From assembly GCA_014378125.1 (NCBI GenBank), contig JACMOG010000544.1, positions 1-5,491 of the forward strand: a stretch of 5,491 bases of DNA. The letters are read 5' to 3'. Under the pieces are notes generated by a model. That model had not been told where the DNA came from and ran no database searches. It was given only the letters and a program-made list of their open reading frames with translations. A program made the position numbers and the translations under genes. Positions 1 to 5,491 of the stretch are shown in pieces. How positions within the stretch are numbered: position 1 is the stretch's first letter; each line of letters begins with the position of its first letter. The DNA is from Vitreoscilla sp. Its GTDB lineage: Bacteria; Pseudomonadota; Gammaproteobacteria; Burkholderiales; Burkholderiaceae.

Positions 1-681
1 ACCCGCGGCGGGCTGATCGAAGCGGTCGCGTGCTTGGGTGCGATTGGGCAGGCCCGTGAGCGCGTCGTGCGTGGCCATCATCTCCATGCGCTGCCGCGTG
101 GCGGCCATCTGCTCGTTCTGGGCGTGCACGGCGTCGAGCGCGGTGTGCATGTCGCTGGCCATCAGCCAGGCGACGACGCTGGTGACGAACAGCACCGCCA
201 CCAGGTCGACGAAGGTGTTGAACGACAGCGGCGGCAGGCGGTTGACGTGCATGCCGTTGGTGTTGACCACCAACAGCAGCGCGATGACGGCCGTCATCGC
301 GGCGAACAGGCCGAAGTACAGCTTGCGCGTGCCCAGCATCGCGGCGAACACCAGCATGCAGGGAAACGCGAGCAGCGAGGTATCGCGCAGGCCGCCGTTC
401 TGCCACATCAGCAGGCACACCATGGCGAACAGCGAGCACAGCAACATGGCCACCGCGCCGTTGCGCCGGCCGGCGCGCACCAGCAGCAGGACGCCGCCCA
501 TGGCGAGAAGCCCGACGATCAGCGGCGGCAGGTTGCGCCAGCGTTCCGACCCGATGTCGGGAATGGCGGAGGCGGCGATCGCGATGCACGTGGCCCAGGT
601 GGCCTGGACGAGCCGGCGGTCGCGCAACGGGCGCGAGGCGCCCTGGCCGTGCGACGTCGGCCGATCGCTGGGAACGTTCAC
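1..681 (-). CDS. Membrane-anchored GGDEF-domain protein (probable diguanylate cyclase), partial
   Basis: The gene runs off the left edge, so only about 227 N-terminal codons are visible. My own translation of the minus strand shows about six hydrophobic segments (roughly residues 24-39, 51-68, 74-94, 101-116, 122-142 and 157-174). A charged, probably helical linker follows, then HDALTGLPNR at about residues 205-214, the conserved opening of GGDEF domains. The GG(D/E)EF signature, inhibitory site and any EAL domain lie outside the window, so cyclase activity is inferred: it would make cyclic di-GMP from two GTP at the inner membrane. I chose the GTG at 681 because GAAGAGG lies 9 nt upstream; an in-frame ATG at 804 would add 41 residues of Arg/Pro/Ala-rich sequence without a good Shine-Dalgarno. 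It follows the gluconate permease on the same strand. The family call is secure; the start is uncertain. Confidence 0.85.
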   Translation of the reverse strand, partial: MNVPSDRPTSHGQGASRPLRDRRLVQATWATCIAIAASAIPDIGSERWRNLPPLIVGLLAMGGVLLLVRAGRRNGAVAMLLCSLFAMVCLLMWQNGGLRDTSLLAFPCMLVFAAMLGTRKLYFGLFAAMTAVIALLLVVNTNGMHVNRLPPLSFNTFVDLVAVLFVTSVVAWLMASDMHTALDAVHAQNEQMAATRQRMEMMATHDALTGLPNRTQARDRFDQPAAG

Positions 682-690
682 CGGTTCGAA

Positions 691-697
691 CCTCTTC
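691..697 (-). promoter_or_regulatory. Ribosome binding site for the GGDEF gene
   Basis: The minus strand reads GAAGAGG 9 nt before the GTG at 681. It is the best Shine-Dalgarno match near either candidate start and decides the choice of 681 over the ATG at 804, which is preceded only by CCGGGACGC. Confidence 0.5.
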
Positions 698-778
698 GGC
701 GTCGTGGCGCCGATATCCAGTTGCCCGGGCGGAGGGATCCGGGCAGCGCTTGCTGTCGCCAGTGTTGCATGGGCGGGG

Positions 779-797
779 CGGCGCGTTCGTCGCGCCG
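779..797 (-). terminator. GC-rich hairpin after the permease gene, possible weak terminator
   Basis: CGGCGCG and CGCGCCG form a perfect 7-bp stem around a 5-nt loop, beginning 43 nt past the permease stop. There is no U-run after it in either direction, so it is not a classic intrinsic terminator. It may attenuate transcription or protect the 3' end of the gluconate mRNA. A second small palindrome, CCCGGATTCCGGG, sits at 809-821. The rest of the 159-bp gap between permease and GGDEF gene shows no clear sigma-70 promoter. Confidence 0.3.
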
Positions 798-840
798 TCG
801 TCATGCGTCCCGGATTCCGGGCATTGTTGGCATCAGAACT

Positions 841-2259
841 TCACAGCATCAGCGACAACCCGTAGGTGATGGCGAGGCCCACCACCGAGATCACGGTCTC
901 CATGATCGACCAGGTCTTGATCGTCTGTCCCACCGTGAGGCCGAAGTACTCCTTCACGAGCCAGAATCCGGCGTCGTTGACGTGCGAGAAGAACACCGAG
1001 CCCGCGCCGACCGCCAACACGACCAGCGACAGCTGCGTCGGCGCCAGCCCCACGGCCAGCGGCGCCACGATGCCCGCCGCGGTCACGGTGGCGACGGTGG
1101 CCGAGCCGGTGGCCAGCCGGATCAGCACGGCCACGATCCAGCCCAGAAACAGCGTGGACAGGCCCGCGGCCAGCGCGATCTTGGCGATGGCCGCGCCGGT
1201 GCCGCCGTCCACCAGCGACTGCTTGAAGCCGCCGCCCGCGCCCACGATCAGCATCACGCCCACCACGGGCATCAGGCTCGCGCCGATCTTCTTGCCGAGC
1301 ACGGCCGCATTGAAGCCCACCGCGGTGCCGAAGGTCACCATGGCCAGCAGCACGGCCATCAGCAGCGCGAACACGGGGTCGCCCACGAAGTCGAGCAGCG
1401 GGCGCAGCGGCGAGGCCTTGTCCATGCCGATGTCGGCGCCGGCCTTGAGCAGCATCAGTGCCAGCGGGAACAGCAGCGTGGCCATGACCACGGGGAACGA
1501 CGGGGAGTGCGTGGGCCGCGCGTCATCCGTGGGTTGGGCGGTACCCCCTTGGGTAACCGCCAGGCCCGCACCGGCCGCGCCGATGGGCACCAGGCGCGCG
1601 GCGATCATGCCGTACAGCGGGCCGGCGATGGCCACCGTGGGCAGCGCCACCACCAGGCCCAGCGCCAGCGTGATGCCGACGTTGGCGTGCAGGATGCCGA
1701 TGGCCGCCAGCGGCCCGGGGTGCGGCGGGATGAAGCCGTGCAGCACCGACAGGCCCGCCAGCGCGGGGATGCCCAGGCGCATGGCCGGGCCCTGCGAGCG
1801 GTGCACCGCCAGCATCACCACCGGGATCAGCAGCACCAGGCCGATCTCGAAGAACATCGGGATGCCGATGATCGCGGCGATGAGCGCCATCTTCCAGGGC
1901 AGCGTGGCGGGGCGCCCGCGCAGCAGGGTGTCCACCACCTTGTCGGCGCCGCCCGAATCGGCCAGCCGCTTGCCCAGCATCGCGCCGAGCGCGATCAGCA
2001 CGCCCACGTAGCCCAGCACGCCGCCCACGCCGTTCTCGTACGACGCGGTGACCTTGCCCAGGCAGATGCCCGAGCCCACGCCCTCCATCAGGGCGCCGAT
2101 GGTCAGCGCGAGGAAGGCGTGCAGCTTGAGCCACACGATCAGCAGCACGATGACGGCGATGCCCAGGGCGGCGACGAGCAGCACCTGCGTATCGTGCGCA
2201 TTCAGGACGGAAGGGGCCAACGCGGCGGCGCTGGCGGGGAGATCGGGGTTGGCGGCCAT
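841..2259 (-). CDS. gntT: GntP-family gluconate:H+ symporter
   Basis: This 472-residue inner-membrane permease imports gluconate, or a related sugar acid, with protons. It consists of many hydrophobic helices from about residue 25 to the C-terminus. Stretches typical of GntP proteins are visible: GIPMFFEIGLVLLIP (132-146), LHGFIPPHPGP (173-183), GAGGGFKQ (340-347), RLATGSATVA (381-390) and SHVNDAGFWLVKEYFG (425-440) followed by TVGQTIKTWS. Length is slightly above the 438-447 residues of the E. coli paralogues; the excess is an N-terminal extension of about 20 residues and a hydrophilic loop at 234-255. The start is fixed by GAGGAGA just upstream. It lies 28 bp behind gluconokinase, which supports gluconate as substrate. 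Whether it is orthologous to gntT, gntU or gntP cannot be told from the sequence, so the symbol marks the family only. Confidence 0.93.
   Translation of the reverse strand: MAANPDLPASAAALAPSVLNAHDTQVLLVAALGIAVIVLLIVWLKLHAFLALTIGALMEGVGSGICLGKVTASYENGVGGVLGYVGVLIALGAMLGKRLADSGGADKVVDTLLRGRPATLPWKMALIAAIIGIPMFFEIGLVLLIPVVMLAVHRSQGPAMRLGIPALAGLSVLHGFIPPHPGPLAAIGILHANVGITLALGLVVALPTVAIAGPLYGMIAARLVPIGAAGAGLAVTQGGTAQPTDDARPTHSPSFPVVMATLLFPLALMLLKAGADIGMDKASPLRPLLDFVGDPVFALLMAVLLAMVTFGTAVGFNAAVLGKKIGASLMPVVGVMLIVGAGGGFKQSLVDGGTGAAIAKIALAAGLSTLFLGWIVAVLIRLATGSATVATVTAAGIVAPLAVGLAPTQLSLVVLAVGAGSVFFSHVNDAGFWLVKEYFGLTVGQTIKTWSIMETVISVVGLAITYGLSLML
1537..1561. other. Imperfect inverted repeat inside the permease gene
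   Basis: GGCGGT-ACCC and GGGT-A-ACCGCC pair over 10 bp with one bulged base around a 4-nt loop. It encodes part of the hydrophilic loop at about residues 234-242 of the permease (VTQGGTAQ). The local codons (GTT, CAA, GGG, GGT) are less G/C-ended than the rest of the gene. It may be chance or a trace of a small insertion; no function is claimed. Confidence 0.35.
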
Positions 2260-2265
2260 GGCTTG

Positions 2266-2272
2266 TCTCCTC
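2266..2272 (-). promoter_or_regulatory. Strong ribosome binding site of the permease gene
   Basis: The minus strand reads GAGGAGA 6 nt before the ATG at 2259, the best Shine-Dalgarno in the window. It lies within the 28-bp gap after the gntK stop, consistent with co-transcription and efficient translation of the permease. Confidence 0.75.
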
Positions 2273-2287
2273 GTTGTCGTTCGAATG

Positions 2288-2821
2288 TCAGGCGGGCAGG
2301 CCCAGCGCCGCGCCGATGTCGTCGGCGATGGCCTCGGGCGATGCGCCGATCTCCACGCGGATGGCCGGTTCGTCGCGGCCCGGCTCCTCCAGCGTGGCGA
2401 ACTGGCTGTCCAGGAGCGTGGTCGGCATGAAGTGGCCGTGGCGTCCGGCCAGGCGTGACGCGATCAGCTCGCGCGAGCCGTGCAGGTAGACGAACTCCAC
2501 CCGCGCGCCGCGGCGGTCGATCAGCGCGCGGTACGAGCGCTTGAGCGCCGAGCAGGTGATGACGCCGGACTCGCCCGCGTCGAGCCGCGCGTCCACCCAG
2601 TCGGCCACCTGCGCGAGCCAGGGCGCGCGGTCGGTGTCGTCCAGCGGATGGCCGGCGGCCATCTTCGCCACGTTGGCCGCGGGGTGCAGCGCGTCGCCTT
2701 CCTCGAACGCCCAGTGCAGGCGCTCGGCCAGGATCTGGGCGACGGTGGTCTTGCCGCAGCCCGATACGCCCATCAGGACGAGGACGACGGGCAGGGCGAT
2801 GGGCGGGAGGGGTGCGTTCAT
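2288..2821 (-). CDS. gntK: Gluconokinase (thermoresistant GntK type)
   Basis: The enzyme phosphorylates D-gluconate with ATP to 6-phosphogluconate in the cytoplasm, the step after uptake by the adjacent permease. From the ATG at 2821 the protein has 177 residues, against about 175 for E. coli GntK. The P-loop GVSGCGKTT is at residues 18-26. It is followed by family blocks FEEGDALHPAANVAKMAAG, PLDDTDRAPWL, SALKRSYRALIDR and, near the end, GRHGHFMPTTLLDSQFATLEEP. An in-frame ATG at 2878 with AGGA nearby would add 19 residues; I prefer 2821 on length and because the extension has no family character, but neither start has an ideal ribosome site. The gene ends 28 bp before the permease, the usual gntK-permease operon. 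No GntR-like operator palindrome was seen upstream. Confidence 0.95.
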   Translation of the reverse strand: MNAPLPPIALPVVLVLMGVSGCGKTTVAQILAERLHWAFEEGDALHPAANVAKMAAGHPLDDTDRAPWLAQVADWVDARLDAGESGVITCSALKRSYRALIDRRGARVEFVYLHGSRELIASRLAGRHGHFMPTTLLDSQFATLEEPGRDEPAIRVEIGASPEAIADDIGAALGLPA

Positions 2822-2908
2822 GGGCAGGGCGTATCTCGGGACATGTCGTTCGTCGGCCGTTGCGGGCGACGAGAGCATACGTCCTGGACAACAACCCTGC
2901 GCGGATCC

Positions 2909-3577
2909 TCAGCGGCGCGTCGAGGCCGCCAGCGCCACGATGTCGCGAACCTCGAGCACCCTCCTGGGCGCGCCGAAGTCGGCCGCGTTGATCATCGCCC
3001 GGCCCACCTCCTGCAGCGTGCAGAACGAACCCGGCGCCAGCCTGCGGCCGATGGGGTAGATCCAGGCGAGCGCCTTGTACCAGCCCTTGAGGTTCTTCTG
3101 GCCCGGCGTGGCGCGCATCATGCCTGGGCGGAACATCACGCCGCGCGGAAACAGCCGCAGCAGCTCGTTCTCGGTGGCGCCCTTCACGCGGGCCCACATG
3201 GTCTTGCCGCGCTCCGTGGAGTCGGTGCCGGCGCCGGTGACGTAGCAGAACGTCATGTCCGGGTTAAGCCGCGCGAGCGTGCGGCCCACGTTGATGGTGA
3301 GGTCGTAGGTGACGCGCGTGTAGTCGGCCTCGTTCATGCCGAGCGACGACACGCCCAGGCAGAAGAAGCAGGCGTCGAAGCCCGCGAGTTGCGACTGGAT
3401 GGCCGACAGGTCGAAGAAGTCGGCGTGGATCAGCTCCGCCAGCTTGGGATGCGTGACGCCGCCGGGCTTGCGGTTGACGACCAGCACGCGGCCCACGCGC
3501 GGATCGGCCAGGCATTCGAGCAGCACGCCTTAGCCCACCATGCCGGTGGCGCCCATGATGATGACGGAGAGGGTCAT
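2909..3577 (-). pseudogene. NAD(P)-binding Tip30/HTATIP2-like oxidoreductase, frame broken by a TAA at codon 16
   Basis: Read from the ATG at 3577, the frame encodes a 222-position Rossmann protein beginning MTLSVIIMGATGMVG. It then meets TAA at 3530-3532 and continues intact with GVLLECLADPRVGRV. The stop sits inside the glycine-rich dinucleotide loop (GATGxxGxG), at a position often Gln in relatives; CAA to TAA or GAA to TAA is a single change. Downstream everything looks functional: FFCLGVSSLG (71-80), YVTGAGTDSTE (112-122), MWARVKGATEN (127-137) and FRPG (149-152), as in the small atypical SDR/epimerase family. The start is well supported: GAGG lies 8 nt upstream and overlaps the TGA of the preceding hydrolase gene, implying translational coupling. 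Re-initiation at GTG 3526 would give 205 residues lacking the first beta strand and most of the cofactor loop, probably inactive. A sequencing error or very recent mutation is possible, since no other decay is visible. The physiological substrate is unknown. Confidence 0.85.
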
Positions 3578-3585
3578 GGCGCCGA

Positions 3586-3589
3586 CCTC
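3586..3589 (-). promoter_or_regulatory. Ribosome binding site of the oxidoreductase, overlapping the hydrolase stop codon
   Basis: The minus strand reads TGAGG, where TGA (3590-3588) ends the hydrolase gene and GAGG precedes the ATG at 3577 by 8 nt. The arrangement suggests translational coupling. It also supports 3577 as the original start of the interrupted gene, rather than the GTG after the stop. Confidence 0.6.
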
Positions 3590-4688
3590 ACGCGGCTTGC
3601 GCGGCCGCGGCCGGCGCTGCGGCCTCCACCGCCTGCCACCAGCGTTCGCCCGCCTGCGGTTGCGCCAGCGACAGGCGTTCGCCCATGCCCGGCGTGGCCA
3701 GCGCCACCCCGTGCGACTGCGCGAGCGCGAGGATGCGGTCGAAGGGCTCGTGCCATGCGTGCATCGCGAGGTCGAAGGTGCCGTTGTGCAAGGGCATCAG
3801 CCAGCGGCCGCGCAGGTCGAGGTGCGCCTGCAGCGTCTGCTCGGGTTGCATGTGCACGTCTGGCCATTGCGCATCATAGGCGCCAGTCTCCATGAACGTG
3901 GCGTCGAACGGGCCGAAGCGCTCGCCGATGGTCTTGAAGTCGGCGTGGTAGCCGGTGTCGCCGCTGAAGAACACGCGCAGGTCGCCGGCCAGGATCACCC
4001 ACGAGGCCCACAGCGTGGTGTTGCCGTCGCCCAGGCCGCGGCCCGAGAAGTGCTGCGCGGGCGTGGCCACCAGGCGCACACCGGCCAGCGACGTCTGCTG
4101 CCACCAATCGAGCTGGCGCACCTTGGACGCCGGGATGCCCCAGGCCACCAGGCGGTCGCCCACGCCCAGCGGCGTGATGAACGTCTCCACCTTCGGGGCG
4201 AGCGCCATCACGGCCGCGTGATCCAGGTGGTCGTAGTGGTCGTGCGACAGGATGACGCCCTTGATGGGCGGCAGGTCGTCGATGGAGATCGGCGGCGCGT
4301 GGAAGCGCTTGGGGCCGGCCCATTGCACCGGCGAGGCGCGCTCGGAGAACACCGGATCGGTGAGCCAGAACTCGCCCGCCAGCTTCAGCAGCAGCGTGGA
4401 GTGGCCCAGGCGGAACACGCTCGCGTCCGGCGCGGCCGCCAGCGCCGCGGCATCGAGCGCCTGCACGGGAATCGGCGCGCGCGGCACGGTGGTGTCGGGC
4501 TTCTGGGTGAGCACGCGCCAGGCGATGCCCAGCGTCTTCCTGAAGCCCGGCGCCTGGCGCGGCGCGACGTTGCGGAACTTGCCCTCGCGGCGCTGCGGCG
4601 ACGGGGTGGCTTCGGAGGACGGCGCGGCGGCGCGCGAGGAAAGGCAGGGCATGAAGAGATCGCTTTCGGCTTGCGGTTCACCGTGCAT
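3588..4688 (-). CDS. MBL-fold metal-dependent hydrolase (NAPE-PLD/RomA/UlaG-like)
   Basis: This metallo-beta-lactamase-fold hydrolase has up to 366 residues. The metal motif SHDHYDHLDH gives His149, His151, Asp153 and His154. Further likely ligands are His213 (TPAQHFSGRG), Asp244 (FFSGDTGYH) and His301 (MPLHNGTFDL). GHSTLLLKLAGEFWLTDPVFSERASP (95-120), split as GHSTLLLKL and WLTDPVFSERASP blocks, and PKRFHAPP are typical of the NAPE-phospholipase D/RomA-like branch. That branch hydrolyses phosphodiester or related bonds; the substrate here is not predictable. No signal peptide is evident, so it is probably cytoplasmic. The first 35 residues are poorly conserved in style. The ATG at 4688 lacks a Shine-Dalgarno, and Met13 at 4652 is an alternative start. 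The gene is divergent from a TetR regulator with operator-like repeats directly upstream, so repression by that regulator is likely. The Tip30-like frame follows after 10 bp. Confidence 0.9.
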   Translation of the reverse strand: MHGEPQAESDLFMPCLSSRAAAPSSEATPSPQRREGKFRNVAPRQAPGFRKTLGIAWRVLTQKPDTTVPRAPIPVQALDAAALAAAPDASVFRLGHSTLLLKLAGEFWLTDPVFSERASPVQWAGPKRFHAPPISIDDLPPIKGVILSHDHYDHLDHAAVMALAPKVETFITPLGVGDRLVAWGIPASKVRQLDWWQQTSLAGVRLVATPAQHFSGRGLGDGNTTLWASWVILAGDLRVFFSGDTGYHADFKTIGERFGPFDATFMETGAYDAQWPDVHMQPEQTLQAHLDLRGRWLMPLHNGTFDLAMHAWHEPFDRILALAQSHGVALATPGMGERLSLAQPQAGERWWQAVEAAAPAAAAQAA

Positions 4689-4693
4689 CGTTG

Positions 4694-4717
4694 AAAGTAA
4701 ACTGCACTGTGTAGTTT
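4694..4717. promoter_or_regulatory. Operator-like repeat 1, next to the hydrolase start
   Basis: A 20-bp unit AAAGTAAACyGnnnnGTGTA (4694-4713) matches a second unit at 4741 in 15 of 20 positions. It overlaps a 19-bp near-palindrome, AAACTGCACTGTGTAGTTT (4699-4717), with a single mismatched pair either side of the centre. It ends 6 bp from the hydrolase ATG, so a bound repressor would cover that promoter. Size and symmetry fit a TetR-family site; the assignment to the adjacent regulator is inferred. Confidence 0.55.
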
Positions 4718-4740
4718 CAAGTGTAGGGCCGAATCGCCTA

Positions 4741-4760
4741 AAAGTAAACCGATTGGTGTA
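4741..4760. promoter_or_regulatory. Operator-like repeat 2, next to the tetR start
   Basis: This is the second copy of the 20-bp unit, offset 47 bp from the first. Within it TAAACCGATTGGTGTA (4745-4760) is a 16-bp palindrome with two mismatched pairs. It ends 11 bp before the regulator ATG and would cover its promoter, fitting autorepression. A possible extended -10 (TGG then TGTAAA, 4754-4762) lies inside or against the repeat and would place the transcript start at or very near the ATG. Confidence 0.55.
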
Positions 4761-4771
4761 AAGTTGCGTGC

Positions 4772-5380
4772 ATGACCTCCCCCGTGCGCCTCACCGATCG
4801 CAAGCGCGACGCCATCGTCCAGGCGGCCATCGTCGAGTTCCGCGCGAACGGCTTCGAGGCCACCAGCGTCGACAAGGTGGCAGCGCGCGCCGAGGTGTCC
4901 AAGCGCACGCTCTACAACCACTTCCCCAGCAAGGACGAGCTGTTCGCGGCCATCCTGAACATCCTCTGGGAGAGCAGCGCCAGCCAGCTGGCGCGGGCCT
5001 GGGAGCCGGGCCGGCCCGTGCGCGAGCAACTGCTGGAGCTGCTGCAGGGCAAGCTGGCGATGCTGGCCGACGACAGCTTCCTGGCGCTGGCCCGCGTGGC
5101 GATCGCCGCCGGCCTGAGCTCGCCCGAGCGCGCGCAGGAGATCGTGGCGCGCATCGGCGAGAAAGATGGCGGCCTGGTCGACTGGATGCGCGCCGCGCAG
5201 AAGGCGGGCGCGTTGAAGGCCGGCGACGCGGCCCTGGCCGTCAAGCAGCTCGAGAGCCTGGTCAAGGGCGTGGCGTTCTGGCCGCAGGTGGCCATGGGGC
5301 AGCCCGTGCTCACGCCGCGCGCACAGAAGGCGCTGGCGGCGGCCACGGCCGATTTCTTTCTCAGCCACTACGAGGCGTAG
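4772..5380 (+). CDS. TetR/AcrR-family transcriptional repressor, AefR-like C-terminus
   Basis: The protein has 202 residues, typical of TetR regulators. Residues about 10-60 form the N-terminal DNA-binding domain: RDAIVQAAIVEFRANGFEATS, then VDKVAARAEVSKRTLYNHF with the recognition helix, then PSKDELFAAIL. The rest is helical and fits the ligand/dimer domain seen in AefR-like repressors. Features are LARVAIAAGLSSPERAQEIV, an Arg/Ala-rich helix before AGALKAGDAALAVKQLESLVKG, and a C-terminal FFLSHY. AefR-type proteins respond to small ligands and often control efflux or detoxification genes; the ligand here is unknown. The gene is divergent from the hydrolase across 83 bp carrying two operator-like repeats, so it probably represses itself and the hydrolase operon. 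No Shine-Dalgarno precedes the ATG; a leaderless transcript is possible. Confidence 0.93.
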   Translation: MTSPVRLTDRKRDAIVQAAIVEFRANGFEATSVDKVAARAEVSKRTLYNHFPSKDELFAAILNILWESSASQLARAWEPGRPVREQLLELLQGKLAMLADDSFLALARVAIAAGLSSPERAQEIVARIGEKDGGLVDWMRAAQKAGALKAGDAALAVKQLESLVKGVAFWPQVAMGQPVLTPRAQKALAAATADFFLSHYEA

Positions 5381-5393
5381 CCGCCTTGCTCGT

Positions 5394-5473
5394 CATCCTG
5401 CGCGCAGTCGCGGGGTCCACGCCCGGCACGGCCCCTGCTTGCGGGGGGGGGACCTGCGGGCGCCGGCAGGATG
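5394..5473. repeat. Intergenic imperfect inverted repeat with G9 tract
   Basis: CATCCTGC (5394-5401) and GCAGGATG (5466-5473) are perfect 8-bp inverted arms; the pairing can be extended by GCGC after a 2-nt bulge. Inside lie GGTCC and GGACC, also complementary, and a run of nine G at 5443-5451. It begins 14 bp after the regulator's stop. It resembles the dispersed stem-loop repeats found between genes in many beta-proteobacteria and may act as a terminator or mRNA end. No coding potential was seen between 5381 and the window edge. Confidence 0.45.
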
Positions 5474-5491
5474 GCCCGCCGCGCGTGGCCC

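Noticed and set aside
34..2430. Very long plus-strand open frame (798 codons) antisense to the permease and gntK
   Set aside because: Its translation is almost entirely Arg, Gly, His, Gln and Ala with no hydrophobic core or motif, as expected for the antisense of GC-rich genes. The minus strand over the same bases encodes clear GGDEF, GntP and GntK proteins.
2909..3526. A complete 205-codon oxidoreductase starting at GTG 3526
   Set aside because: It would lack the first beta strand and GATGMVG of the cofactor-binding loop. Those 15 codons are present in the same frame upstream with a proper ribosome site, so the gene is better described as interrupted.
2480..4694. Long plus-strand open frames opposite the oxidoreductase and hydrolase genes
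   Set aside because: They show the same low-complexity Arg/Ala/His-rich composition and no recognisable domain. The opposite strand carries the family motifs.
4691..4720. TTGAAA as a -35 box for either divergent promoter
   Set aside because: No acceptable -10 lies 16-18 bp away in either direction; the apparent matches give spacings of 13-15 bp.
4385..5368. Minus-strand frame of 327 codons opposite the TetR gene and overlapping the hydrolase N-terminus
   Set aside because: It is a shadow of the TetR coding frame, lacks family features, and would run through the promoter region with the operator-like repeats.
1..5491. Mobile element, phage, CRISPR, tRNA or riboswitch content
   Set aside because: No transposase or integrase motif, regular repeat array, tRNA-like cloverleaf or known aptamer pattern was seen on either strand.

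Overview
The window is GC-rich throughout, with strong third-position G/C bias. Protein style and gene content suggest a beta-proteobacterium, probably Burkholderiales (Variovorax/Roseateles-like). This is an inference from composition and gene families; no rRNA or other marker is present. The region looks like ordinary chromosome with no phage, transposase or CRISPR.

Layout, right to left along the minus strand: an MBL-fold metallohydrolase of the NAPE-PLD/RomA/UlaG-like type (4688-3588), an NAD(P)-binding Tip30-like oxidoreductase frame broken by one in-frame TAA (3577-2909), gluconokinase gntK (2821-2288), a GntP-family gluconate permease (2259-841), and the N-terminal part of a membrane-anchored GGDEF protein (681 to beyond the window's left edge). 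Spacing is short (about 10, 87, 28 and 159 bp), so all or part of this run may be co-transcribed. The only gene on the plus strand is a TetR/AcrR-family repressor with an AefR-like C-terminal half (4772-5380), divergent from the hydrolase. The window ends in a non-coding stretch with an imperfect inverted repeat and a nine-G run.

The genes suggest two modules. The TetR regulator and the hydrolase face each other across 83 bp that carries two related palindromic 20-bp repeats, as expected for an autoregulated repressor that also controls its neighbour and perhaps the oxidoreductase behind it. The permease and gluconokinase form a standard gluconate uptake and phosphorylation pair feeding 6-phosphogluconate to the Entner-Doudoroff or pentose-phosphate route. 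No GntR/LacI regulator and no edd/eda genes lie in the window. The GGDEF protein would link to c-di-GMP signalling, but its catalytic signature lies outside the window.

The points most worth following up are the stop codon inside the glycine-rich nucleotide-binding loop of an otherwise intact oxidoreductase, and the paired operator-like repeats. I found no convincing evidence of an undescribed multi-gene system; most of the window is recognisable housekeeping or accessory metabolism.
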